A DNA stretch of 55,745 nucleotides. Origin: Chitinophagaceae bacterium UBA4407 (GTDB taxonomy: Bacteria; Bacteroidota; Bacteroidia; Chitinophagales; Chitinophagaceae). The position numbers were made by a program, and so were the translations under genes. Location of the stretch: assembly GCA_002390845.1 (NCBI GenBank), contig DGQT01000008.1, forward strand, positions 1-55,745, in the 5' to 3' direction. The notes beneath the pieces are model-generated. The model was not told where the DNA came from. It was given only the letters and a program-made list of their open reading frames with translations, and made no database searches. Shown here piece after piece: positions 32,885-41,289 of the stretch (positions within the stretch are counted from its first letter, which is position 1; each line of letters starts with the position of its first letter).

Positions 32885-34582
32885 TTAATTTTTAGAGTCT
32901 TTTGAATTGATAAGTGTTGGAGCAGCCTTCTTGTCTTTCTTTTTTACCTCTGTTGCTTCTGGCTTAAGGGTAGAAGCCAGTTCCAGAGCTGCATCTGCAT
33001 TTACAAAGCCACCTGTTTTACACAACTCATTTAATAAAACATTGCGTTCGGATCCGGGAACTGTAACAGGAGTTTCACCTGTTAAATTTTCAGCCGATTT
33101 TTCAATAGCATACTTTACCTGTTTTGCAGAGAGGGCAGGATAGTAGGAACGTATTAATGCAGCAATTCCTGTTACCACAGGTGATGACATACTGGTGCCA
33201 CTTAAAAATCCGTACTGATTGCCGCCTGGTAAAGTAGAATATATTTTTACACCGGGTGCAAAAACATCAACCGTAGCCTTTCCATAATTGCTAAAATATG
33301 CAACGATCTTTCCACCAGCTACATTTGCATCACCGCTTGCGCCCACCGAAATAAAATTCTGTGCTTTTGTATTTAATGTAAGCAGATCTGCATTAGGAAA
33401 ATTGTCAACACTATCTACATTGTGCGATTCATTGCCTGCGGCATGAACAATCAGCACATCTTTTGAATCAGCATATTTTATTGCTTCATCCACCCATTTT
33501 TTTTCAGGCGAAAAGCTTTTGCCAAAACTCATGTTTATTACTTTGGCACCGTTATCTACTGCATATTTTATTGCAAGAGCGATGTCTTTATCATATTCAT
33601 CGCCATCGGGTACGGCCCGCAGCATCATAATCTGAACATGGTCTGCAATACCATTAACACCCATATTATTTGTTCTGTCTGCGGCTATAATTCCTGACAC
33701 ATGTGTGCCGTGCATGGGCTCCGGACCCATAATATCATTGTTGCCGTAAAAGCGGTCATTAATGTCAAAATAGTTATCCTTAATAATTTCTGCGCGATAA
33801 TCGGGAGGCCTGGTGGTTTTAGATTCTATGGATTGTTTTTTACCCTGCACATATTCTTCAAGATCGGTGATCAATGCTTTGTTGGTTTGATCTTCTTCAA
33901 GACTCAGCATTTTTAAACAAGTAATGTAACCCATCTTGGCTTGTTTGCCTTTTTGAGATTCGGGCTCGAATCTTTCAAGCTCTTCGGGGGTGTATTCATC
34001 TTTGTTCATCTCAGTGCGGATTACCTGGTCGTTTTTCTTGAGCGACTTACAGATAATGTCAAGCATTTGAACCTGCATTTTCTCATCGGGGCTAATACCC
34101 ATTTGTGCTGATGCTTTTACCCACTCTGCATACTGCCATTTTTCATCTTCGGTTAATAAGGCCGTATCAATTTCTTTACCATCAAATTTTTCTTTAAAGC
34201 GATAGTAAACCCTTGAACGTTCATTGGTTTCTTTTTTAAGGTTGGTGCCATCCTTATTGCCGAGAAAATTCCAGCCATGTATATCGTCGATATAACCGTT
34301 GCCGTCATCATCTATGCCATTACCGGGAATCTCTTTTGTGTTTAGCCACATCACTTTTTTCAGGTCTTCATGCGTGGTATCTAAACCCGAATCTATTACC
34401 GCTACAATAACAGGTTTGTAAGTTTTTCCTTTCAGAAAGTCGTATGTTTTTTGAAGACTGATCCCATAAAAACTATCTTTCTGTGGGTCGAGCTGGTACC
34501 AGTTTTTTATATCAGTTTGTGCAAAACTTAACTGCGATACAAACAATAGTGTTAGCGGAAAAAAGAATCTCATTCTCGGCAT
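32885..34582 (-). CDS. S8 family serine peptidase with inserted domain
   Basis: An exported subtilisin-like protease of 565 residues. The signal peptide is MRFFFPLTLLFVSQLSFAQ (start at MPRMRF or at the second Met). The catalytic triad is visible: Asp64 (VIAVIDSGLDTTHEDL), His291 (PMHGTHVSGIIA) and Ser near 467 (FLSGTSMSSPVVTG). The Asp-His distance of about 227 residues is far above the usual 30-40, so roughly 190 residues (helical, charged) are inserted between them. The C-terminal tail is lysine-rich and disordered. Substrate unknown. Confidence 0.9.
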   Translation of the reverse strand: MPRMRFFFPLTLLFVSQLSFAQTDIKNWYQLDPQKDSFYGISLQKTYDFLKGKTYKPVIVAVIDSGLDTTHEDLKKVMWLNTKEIPGNGIDDDGNGYIDDIHGWNFLGNKDGTNLKKETNERSRVYYRFKEKFDGKEIDTALLTEDEKWQYAEWVKASAQMGISPDEKMQVQMLDIICKSLKKNDQVIRTEMNKDEYTPEELERFEPESQKGKQAKMGYITCLKMLSLEEDQTNKALITDLEEYVQGKKQSIESKTTRPPDYRAEIIKDNYFDINDRFYGNNDIMGPEPMHGTHVSGIIAADRTNNMGVNGIADHVQIMMLRAVPDGDEYDKDIALAIKYAVDNGAKVINMSFGKSFSPEKKWVDEAIKYADSKDVLIVHAAGNESHNVDSVDNFPNADLLTLNTKAQNFISVGASGDANVAGGKIVAYFSNYGKATVDVFAPGVKIYSTLPGGNQYGFLSGTSMSSPVVTGIAALIRSYYPALSAKQVKYAIEKSAENLTGETPVTVPGSERNVLLNELCKTGGFVNADAALELASTLKPEATEVKKKDKKAAPTLINSKDSKN

Positions 34583-34654
34583 GAATCGTTATTTTCTTAT
34601 GTGCAAATGTCAGGCGTTAATCAATAGCATTGTGCTAAGGTTATATGCTGTTTA

Positions 34655-34884
34655 TTTTTTTTAATCCAAACTTAAGATTCTTTGGTCATCGCCGCTTGTG
34701 TCACTCACTTGTACGTTCTGTCCATTATTGATCGGAACGTACAAGTGTGCGATCCCGAAATGAATTCGGTCCCGAAAGCTTTCGGGATGCCACGCTTCGC
34801 TTAACTGTCGCCATGAAAACAGAACTTCGAAACGAGCGTGGCAACGTAAGCTCAATAAAATTACTTTAGCCGGGTTCAAAAAAT
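34655..34884. repeat. Dispersed fold-back element, both arms, long insert variant
   Basis: Left: T-run, TCATCGCCGCTTGTGTCACT, CACTTGTACG. Right: CGTACAAGTGTGCGATCCCG, then the insert also seen in copy 1 (GAATTCGGTCCCG, GCCACGCTTCGC, GAGCGTGGCAACG), ending TTAGCCGGGTTCAAAAAA. The two cores form GAACGTACAAG / CTTGTACGTTC around a short loop. Confidence 0.85.
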
Positions 34885-34976
34885 TATCCCGTAAAACTAC
34901 AAAAACCTGACAAAAAAAATTGCAGCAACTGCACCAAAAGGCTCAGCTACCGCAATTTTATGAGATTATTACGATT

Positions 34977-36500
34977 TTAAAAGTTGAATGTTATGCCTTG
35001 TGCCAGTGGCAGTTTTGAACCATAATTTATGGTGTTCGTTTGCCGGCGCATATAAGCTTTCCAGGCATCGCTGCCACTTTCGCGGCCGCCACCGGTTTCT
35101 TTTTCTCCTCCAAAAGCGCCACCAATTTCTGCGCCACTGGTGCCAATATTTACATTGGCAATACCGCAATCGCTGCCAGACTGCGAAAGAAATAATTCAG
35201 ATTCACGCAGGTTTAGCGTCATAATTGCTGACGACAAACCCTGCGGAACACCGTTTTGCAATTCAATTGCTTCTTCAATGGTTTTATATTTTATCAGGTA
35301 TAAAATGGGCGCAAAAGTTTCGTGCTGAACAATGGCAAGATCGTTGGTTACTTCGGCAATGCAGGGTTTTACATAGCAGCCGCTTTCGAAGCCTGCACCT
35401 TCAAGCACACCACCTTCTACTATAAAATTGCCGCCCTGAGCTTTACATTTTTTAATGGAATCAAGGTACATGTTTACAGCATCTTTATCAATAAGCGGCC
35501 CCACATGATTTTTTGAATCCAGTGGATCGCCAATGCTCAATTGCTGATAAGCTTTTACCAGTTTTTCTTTGAATGAATCGTAAACAGATTCATGAATAAT
35601 TAAACGCCTGGTAGAAGTGCAACGCTGGCCTGCAGTACCAACTGCGCCAAACACAGCACCAATCAGCGACATATCCAAATCTGCGTGCTGCGAAATAATG
35701 ATGGCATTATTGCCACCCAATTCTAAAATGGATTTCCCTAAACGGGCAGCAACAGCAGCAGAAAGCGCCTTGCCCATTCTGGTAGAGCCTGTTGCTGAAA
35801 CGAGGGGTATTCTTGTGTCGTTTGAGATCAGTTCGCCGATCTCACGGTCGCCTTGTATTAAGCAGCTTACACCTTCGGGTACATTGTTTTTAGCAAATAC
35901 TTCGGCAATTATATTCTGACAAGCAATGCCGCATAAAGGTGTTTTTTCACTGGGTTTCCAAACACATACATTTCCGCAAACCCATGCCAATGCCGTGTTC
36001 CAACTCCAGACTGCTACCGGAAAATTAAATGCAGAAATAATTCCTACTACCCCGAGTGGATGCCACTGCTCGTACATTCTGTGTAGTGGTCTTTCACTGT
36101 GCATGGTTAACCCGTATAATTGGCGCGACAGCCCAACGGCGAAATCGCAGATGTCGATCATCTCCTGTACTTCGCCCAAACCTTCCTGCAGGCTTTTGCC
36201 CATTTCGTAGCTTACCAGTTTACCAAGCGGTTCTTTATTTGCACGAAGTGCATCGCCAAACTGCCGCACAATTTCTCCGCGTTTTGGTGCAGGCCATAAG
36301 CGCCATTCTTTAAATGCTTCCTGTGCTTTGGCAATCATTTCATTGTACTCGGTTTTGCTTCCGCTTACAACACTGCCGATAAGTTTACCATCAACAGGGG
36401 AGAAGGAGTCTGTTTTTTTGCCACTACTTTTTATCCATTTTGTTCCGGTAGAAACGCCTTGATTTTCTGGTTGAATACCCAATTGCTGAAGAAATTCCAT
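34977..36500 (-). CDS. ALDH7-type aldehyde dehydrogenase (aminoadipate semialdehyde)
   Basis: Oxidises an aldehyde to acid with NAD(P). It matches the ALDH7 (antiquitin, AmaB) group: SILELGGNNAIII with the general-base Glu, and VFGAVGTAGQRCTSTRRLII with the catalytic cysteine, identical in style to 2-aminoadipate semialdehyde dehydrogenase. The length of 507 fits. It ends the unit begun by the DUF1338 gene 44 bases upstream. That neighbour supports a lysine-breakdown role: semialdehyde to 2-aminoadipate. Confidence 0.88.
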   Translation of the reverse strand: MEFLQQLGIQPENQGVSTGTKWIKSSGKKTDSFSPVDGKLIGSVVSGSKTEYNEMIAKAQEAFKEWRLWPAPKRGEIVRQFGDALRANKEPLGKLVSYEMGKSLQEGLGEVQEMIDICDFAVGLSRQLYGLTMHSERPLHRMYEQWHPLGVVGIISAFNFPVAVWSWNTALAWVCGNVCVWKPSEKTPLCGIACQNIIAEVFAKNNVPEGVSCLIQGDREIGELISNDTRIPLVSATGSTRMGKALSAAVAARLGKSILELGGNNAIIISQHADLDMSLIGAVFGAVGTAGQRCTSTRRLIIHESVYDSFKEKLVKAYQQLSIGDPLDSKNHVGPLIDKDAVNMYLDSIKKCKAQGGNFIVEGGVLEGAGFESGCYVKPCIAEVTNDLAIVQHETFAPILYLIKYKTIEEAIELQNGVPQGLSSAIMTLNLRESELFLSQSGSDCGIANVNIGTSGAEIGGAFGGEKETGGGRESGSDAWKAYMRRQTNTINYGSKLPLAQGITFNF

Positions 36501-36544
36501 ATAGCTGTTTTTATAAATGTAAAAATGATTTTATATTTCAAATA

Positions 36545-37444
36545 TTACCGTTTAAATGTTTGAGAAGCATAAGTACTTTCAAAAATTTTGTCGGCGTTTG
36601 CAGCTTCAAAACCTTCGCGGCGGTGTTCTCTTTTTATTTCCGATGCAGGTAAACTATTAAACTGTTCCAATACTTTTCTTTCTGCAAATTCTATGTACGA
36701 ACCTGATATGCGAAGTGTACGGCCATCCGCAAAAGGCGCATCGATCATTTGAGCCACTGTAGAGCTTTGAAGCAGTTTGCCATCGGCACTGGTTTTTATT
36801 TTTCCACCGGAATCGTTCAGCGTAAAACCATTTTGTTCAAGGAAAACATTAAAGTCTGCAATGCTATTGTAACCAAGTTTTAAGTTGTGTACACTTACTG
36901 TAAAATGATTCAGGTAATAGCGGTTGTAAATTACCCATGCCGCATAGTCGGTTTCTGCTGCCAACGCTTGATAATCTTCCACAGTTGACAAACGCCATAG
37001 GCCACTGTGCAGAAACTGATCCACTGCATTTGCATCATCAAGATTAATATGTTCAACAGGATCAACTGTTACTTCATCTGTGTAGGAATGAATAATTTTT
37101 TGTGCGTTTTGCGAAAGTTCATTTACCCGCAGTTCACTAATGAATATCCTGGGATATTCCGTCGATGGGGGTGCATACCAGTAAGCATCTAATTTTTTTG
37201 CAGGAAAAAAATAATGATCCATTCTTTTGTATCCGTAATGCAGGAATATTTTCTCAAGCGACTGAATGCCCAGAAAAGGTACGCCAATCGTGCGGAAAGC
37301 AATATGGTCGTTTTCAATTTCAGCAGCGTTGGTAATAACATGTTCTTTTATGAGCGCGTTTATTACGCCAGCCACATCGGGTACACGTTCTTTGTAGCGC
37401 GTCATTAAACCATTGAGTATGTTATCTAAAACAGCATTTGCCAT
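36545..37444 (-). CDS. DUF1338 protein, HglS-type 2-oxoadipate dioxygenase/decarboxylase
   Basis: A 299-residue member of the DUF1338 family. Characterised members (HglS) turn 2-oxoadipate into D-2-hydroxyglutarate with Fe(II) and oxygen during lysine breakdown. Ligand candidates are visible: NDHIAFRTIGVP (His46, with Arg50), NHFTVSVHNL (His) and GSYIEFAERKVLE (Glu). The gene is upstream of and probably co-transcribed with the ALDH7 gene, and a saccharopine dehydrogenase-type enzyme lies 13 kb away. The function is inferred from family and context. Confidence 0.82.
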   Translation of the reverse strand: MANAVLDNILNGLMTRYKERVPDVAGVINALIKEHVITNAAEIENDHIAFRTIGVPFLGIQSLEKIFLHYGYKRMDHYFFPAKKLDAYWYAPPSTEYPRIFISELRVNELSQNAQKIIHSYTDEVTVDPVEHINLDDANAVDQFLHSGLWRLSTVEDYQALAAETDYAAWVIYNRYYLNHFTVSVHNLKLGYNSIADFNVFLEQNGFTLNDSGGKIKTSADGKLLQSSTVAQMIDAPFADGRTLRISGSYIEFAERKVLEQFNSLPASEIKREHRREGFEAANADKIFESTYASQTFKR

Positions 37445-37470
37445 TTATATCATTTTAAATTATTGAATAG

Positions 37471-37526
37471 TTTTTTTAGCCGGTCTGAAGTAATGCTATC
37501 GGGCGCCTGTTGCGTCGCACACTGCA
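37471..37526. repeat. Dispersed fold-back element, left arm
   Basis: T-run, AGCCGGTCTGAAGTAATGCT, GGGCGCCTGTTGCGTCGCAC, AC. It starts 27 bases upstream of the DUF1338 ATG. With the arm at 37936 it may bound one larger unit. Confidence 0.83.
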
Positions 37527-37840
37527 ACTGTAACAATTCTGTTGAACATTTCAGGTGCAATCCTGCTGTCATTTTGCAGGCCTCTGTGCTTGCATTATTC
37601 TTCAGTAATTAATTGCTTTAAAATTAAGTTTGTAAATCGGAAACAAGCTTATGGCACATGAGAACAGGTGCTTCGTAAAAAAGCCAGATAAGAAAGCTGA
37701 ATGTTAAGCGTAATATTCATTTAAAGGCGCAAAGCTATAAAATTTTACCGAACGTTTTGGAGTTAAAAGTTTCACCTGTTCATCAATAAAATGCAATAGC
37801 TTTTAATGAATAGAATTGCCGACTGTACAATTACTTATGA

Positions 37841-37911
37841 ACCACAAAGTCACAAATACACGAATTAGCAACAAGACTTTATGAACTTGGCGATTTGGTG
37901 CCTTAGTGGTT
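37841..37911. repeat. ACCACAAAG inverted repeat, copy 2
   Basis: ACCACAAAGTCACAAATACA, then CGAATTAGCAAC, ending GGTGCCTTAGTGGT. About 70 bases; clear match to 6494-6565. Like copy 1, it lies just before a right arm of the main element. The gap 37527-37840 shows nothing else I recognise. Confidence 0.8.
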
Positions 37912-37935
37912 TCTTTCTTGCCCAATAATATTCCT

Positions 37936-37971
37936 GTCGTACAAGTGTGCGACGCAAGCAAAGCGCAATTA
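37936..37971. repeat. Dispersed fold-back element, right arm (short)
   Basis: GTCGTACAAGTGTGCGACGC, AAGCAAAGCGCAATT. The outer end (CCGGG plus A-run) is not visible. It is about 100 bases upstream of the S8 gene. Confidence 0.75.
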
Positions 37972-38071
37972 ATAAACTTCTGTTGGGTACATAAATGTAT
38001 TTCTGTATTTGCCTTGCCGAAAATATTGTAATTAAAAAAGCACTACATTTATTTTCTAAATCAATTTACTT

Positions 38072-40006
38072 ATGAGAGCATTAAGATGTTTACTTATTGT
38101 ATCTATTAGCTGTTTATTCGTAGCAGAAGCTCATGCCCAGCAATATCCAAAACTTGTAGTTGTTTTTAAAAACAAAAACAATTCCCCTTACAGCTTATCA
38201 AACCCGTCTCAATATCTTTCTCAAAGAGCCATTGACAGGCGAACCAGGTACAGTATTGCATTAGATAGTACTGACCTTCCTGTAAACCCGTCCTATATTC
38301 AACAGGTCTTGGCACAAGGGCCGGTAACTTATTTAAGCCAGAGTAAATGGCTGAACCAGGTGTTGATTTACTGTACCAGTAGCACCACCATTAGTGCTAT
38401 TGCCGCATTGCCTTTTGTAAACAGCGTTACCGCAATCGGGAGTCTTACAACAAACAGTACATCTCAGGAAGAGCGGTTTAAAGAAACCGTAACACCACTT
38501 GCTTCAACTGAAAAGACAGAAGGCACTACCGAGAATTATAACTATGGTAATTCTTACGGACAGATCCACATACACAGTGGTGAGTTTCTTCACAGTAAAG
38601 GTCTTACTGGTAAGGGAATGGTAATCGCCATCTTAGATGCAGGCTTTTATAAATACAAGACAATTGTTGCGTTCGACAGTACCAGGGCCCACAACCGCTT
38701 TCTCGGAGAAAAAGATTTTGTAGCCTTTGACGGCAGTGTAAATGAGGATGATTCGCATGGTGAATATTGCCTTAGTACAATTGCTGCAAATGTTCCGGGT
38801 GTTATGGTGGGCACTGCGCCGGATGCATCTTTCTGGTTATTGCGCACCGAAAACACTGCCAGCGAAATGCCTATTGAAGAACACAACTGGGTAGCCGGTG
38901 CTGAGTTTGCCGACAGTGTGGGTGCCGATCTTATTTCTTCATCCTTAGGTTATTACTCTTTCGATAACGCTGCACTCAACCATACTTACGCTAATTTTTA
39001 TAACAACAGTACGATGGTTTCCAAAGGTGCAACCTATGCAGCACGTAGGGGAATAATCGTTACCAACAGTGCCGGTAACGAAGGTGCCAATAGTTGGAAG
39101 TATCTTATATTTCCTTCAGACGGCGATAGTGTATGCGCTGTGGCAGCAACTGATGTAAATAAAAATATCGCCTATTTTAGCAGCTACGGTTATCCCGGAA
39201 AAATAAAACCCAATATTGCATCGGTTGGTTCGGGAACTACGGTTTATACCAGCTATGGCGTAAGTACAGGCAGTGGTACGTCTTTTTCCAATCCCAATAT
39301 TAACGGTCTTATTGCTTGTCTTTGGGAAGCATTCCCGCAGTTTAATAATATGACCATTCTTTCTGCCGTATATGCAAGCAGCAACAAAGGTGGTAATACC
39401 GCTGAAAGAGTAGGATACGGATTACCAAATATGAAAAAGGCATTCCGGTATTTAAAGGCACTGAAGAATGTTCAGCAGTATGGCAAGGATTGGCTTTTCG
39501 TAAATGCTGCTGCAAACAAACAAAGAATAGATGTAAAACTGATTGGAAGAACAGACGGGGCATCAAAACTAAATTTGGTTGACAGATCCGGTAAAATCAT
39601 TTCTTCAATTGCATTGAATACCGAGATGGAAGAAGTGTACGATACCGCTTTTTCTTTTTCAACGCCGTTACCTGAGGGTACTTATGCAGTTCAATATGCA
39701 GATGCAACCACGTCGCAGAGTATAGATGCTTTAAAAGTTGAAGGCCAGCAAAATCAATGGCTGCATGCCGCACCCGTACCTTTCGACAGTTATACTACTG
39801 TCTATCTTAAAGCACCTGAAACAGGAAAAGTTTCGTTGCGACTTATTGATAGCAAAGGCAAACAAATACAGCGTAAAGAATTGAGTGTTGTACAGAACAA
39901 CCAGTACCAGGTTACGTTTACTAAAACGGCAGCACTATCAAAAGGCGTTTATTATATTGAATACAATGGAGCCTTACAACATGGCAGCATACAGGTAGTG
40001 CGCTAA
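38072..40006 (+). CDS. Secreted S8 peptidase with C-terminal sorting-like domain
   Basis: A 644-residue exported subtilase. Signal peptide MRALRCLLIVSISCLFVAEA. A prodomain-like part follows (YLSQRAIDRRTRY). The triad is present: Asp in MVIAILDAGFYKYKT, His in DSHGEYCLSTIAA, and Ser in GSGTSFSNPNINGL, where GTSFS replaces GTSMA. The final 85 residues are a beta-rich domain (VPFDSYTTVYLKAPETGKVS, KGVYYIEYN) resembling a T9SS type A sorting domain, so export to the surface is likely. It is a different subtilase from the one at 32.9 kb. Confidence 0.88.
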   Translation: MRALRCLLIVSISCLFVAEAHAQQYPKLVVVFKNKNNSPYSLSNPSQYLSQRAIDRRTRYSIALDSTDLPVNPSYIQQVLAQGPVTYLSQSKWLNQVLIYCTSSTTISAIAALPFVNSVTAIGSLTTNSTSQEERFKETVTPLASTEKTEGTTENYNYGNSYGQIHIHSGEFLHSKGLTGKGMVIAILDAGFYKYKTIVAFDSTRAHNRFLGEKDFVAFDGSVNEDDSHGEYCLSTIAANVPGVMVGTAPDASFWLLRTENTASEMPIEEHNWVAGAEFADSVGADLISSSLGYYSFDNAALNHTYANFYNNSTMVSKGATYAARRGIIVTNSAGNEGANSWKYLIFPSDGDSVCAVAATDVNKNIAYFSSYGYPGKIKPNIASVGSGTTVYTSYGVSTGSGTSFSNPNINGLIACLWEAFPQFNNMTILSAVYASSNKGGNTAERVGYGLPNMKKAFRYLKALKNVQQYGKDWLFVNAAANKQRIDVKLIGRTDGASKLNLVDRSGKIISSIALNTEMEEVYDTAFSFSTPLPEGTYAVQYADATTSQSIDALKVEGQQNQWLHAAPVPFDSYTTVYLKAPETGKVSLRLIDSKGKQIQRKELSVVQNNQYQVTFTKTAALSKGVYYIEYNGALQHGSIQVVR

Positions 40007-40010
40007 AAGA

Positions 40011-40196
40011 TTTTTTTTTGATCCCAACAATAGTACAGGAGTGCGGCTTTTCTTGCGTCGCACTCTTGTGCTTTCAGATGCTTTGTTCAGCTATTACCGA
40101 AGCGTAGATTGACGGCTGTAAAAAGTCGCCAATAATTATGCAGCACAAGTGTGCGACGCAATGAAAGCTTTATAGTATTACTTAAGCCTGGCTCAT
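40011..40196. repeat. Dispersed fold-back element, both arms, near-complete
   Basis: Left: T-run, GATCCCAACAATAG, GCGGCTTTTCTTGCGTCGCA, CTCTTGTGC, inner CAGCTATTACCGAAGCGTAG. Right: CAGCACAAGTGTGCGACGCA, ATGAAAGCTTTATAG, TTAAGCCTGGCTC. About 186 bases, immediately after the S8 stop. Confidence 0.92.
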
Positions 40197-40214
40197 CCTT
40201 CGACTCCGCTCAGG
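40197..40214. repeat. CCTTCGACTCCGCTCAGG palindromic motif
   Basis: A short imperfect palindrome abutting the outer end of the fold-back element, eight bases from the panB stop. Similar motifs are dispersed in many genomes. Only one copy was noticed here. Confidence 0.6.
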
Positions 40215-40221
40215 ATTTATT

Positions 40222-41040
40222 TTAATACTGCTCGTTATCGTTGGGGAAATCTTTTTGTTTTACATCGCTGATGTATTGCTGCACCGCGGTGGTTACCTGT
40301 TCGTGCATGTTTAAATACTGGCGCAGGAAACGGGGCTTGAATTCGGTGTTAATGCCCAGCATATCGTGCATTACAAGCACTTGCCCATCGCAATATTTAC
40401 CCGCACCAATGCCGATGGTGGGAATAATTAAACTTTCACTTACTTCTTTGGCAAGTGTTGCCGGAATTTTCTCAAGCACAATACCAAAGCAGCCTGCTTC
40501 CTGCAACAGCAGCGCGTCTTTTTTTAACTTGCTGGCTTCTTCTTCTTCTTTGGCGCGTACATTGTAAGTGCCGAATTTATAAATGCTTTGCGGTGTTAAA
40601 CCAAGGTGCCCCATAACCGGAACACCTGCAGTTACAATACTTTTTATGCTGTCGAGCACTTCTTCGCCGCCTTCAAGTTTTATGGCATGTGCGCCGGTCT
40701 CTTTCATGATTCGTATTGCTGAAGCCAATGCAATTTTTGGATTGGATTGATAAGAACCAAATGGCAGGTCGACCACCACCAAACACCTGCTGATACCGCG
40801 TATTACCGAGGCCGCATGGTAGATCATCTGATCGAGCGTAATGGGCAATGTGGTTTCGTGGCCGGCCATTACATTGCTGGCACTGTCGCCAACAAGAATC
40901 ACATCGATACCTGCATGGTCAAAAATACCTGCAAAGGAAAAATCGTAAGCCGTAAGCATGGAAATTTTCTCTCCATTGGCTTTCATCTTTGAAAGGGTAA
41001 GCGTAGTTACTTTTTTAATTTCTTTGGTTGCTGCTGACAT
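40222..41040 (-). CDS. panB: 3-methyl-2-oxobutanoate hydroxymethyltransferase
   Basis: First step of pantothenate synthesis: adds a hydroxymethyl group from 5,10-methylene-tetrahydrofolate to 2-oxoisovalerate. TIM-barrel family blocks: KISMLTAYDFSFAGIFDHAG, ILVGDSASNVMAGHETTLPI (metal Asp), DLPFGSY, IKLEGG, PVMGHLGLTPQS and IPTIGIGAGKYCDGQVLVMHD. The length of 272 is normal. It stands alone on the minus strand, convergent with the S8 peptidase, with a dispersed element between. Confidence 0.95.
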   Translation of the reverse strand: MSAATKEIKKVTTLTLSKMKANGEKISMLTAYDFSFAGIFDHAGIDVILVGDSASNVMAGHETTLPITLDQMIYHAASVIRGISRCLVVVDLPFGSYQSNPKIALASAIRIMKETGAHAIKLEGGEEVLDSIKSIVTAGVPVMGHLGLTPQSIYKFGTYNVRAKEEEEASKLKKDALLLQEAGCFGIVLEKIPATLAKEVSESLIIPTIGIGAGKYCDGQVLVMHDMLGINTEFKPRFLRQYLNMHEQVTTAVQQYISDVKQKDFPNDNEQY

Positions 41041-41233
41041 CTGAATTAGGTTTGAAGATTTTAAAAAAAACTGGAGTATGCGCCTGCGTTAGAATAAAAC
41101 ATATCCAGATGCCGGTAGCAAAGATGGGGAATTTATAAATACAGTTATTTGTTTACTATTTTGGATTACAAATTATTAAAAGAATGCAATTTTAAATCGG
41201 GCGAATGAATAAGTTCAATAACGCAAAGGCTTA

Positions 41234-41270
41234 CAATAAAAAAGCTGCTCCATTTTGGAACAGCTTTTTC
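41234..41270 (-). terminator. Terminator after the OmpA gene
   Basis: Inverted repeat GCTGCTCC / GGAACAGC with A and T runs on both sides, so it can work in either direction. It lies 20 bases past the OmpA stop. Confidence 0.85.
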
Positions 41271-41289
41271 TTAAACTATAATATTTGGG

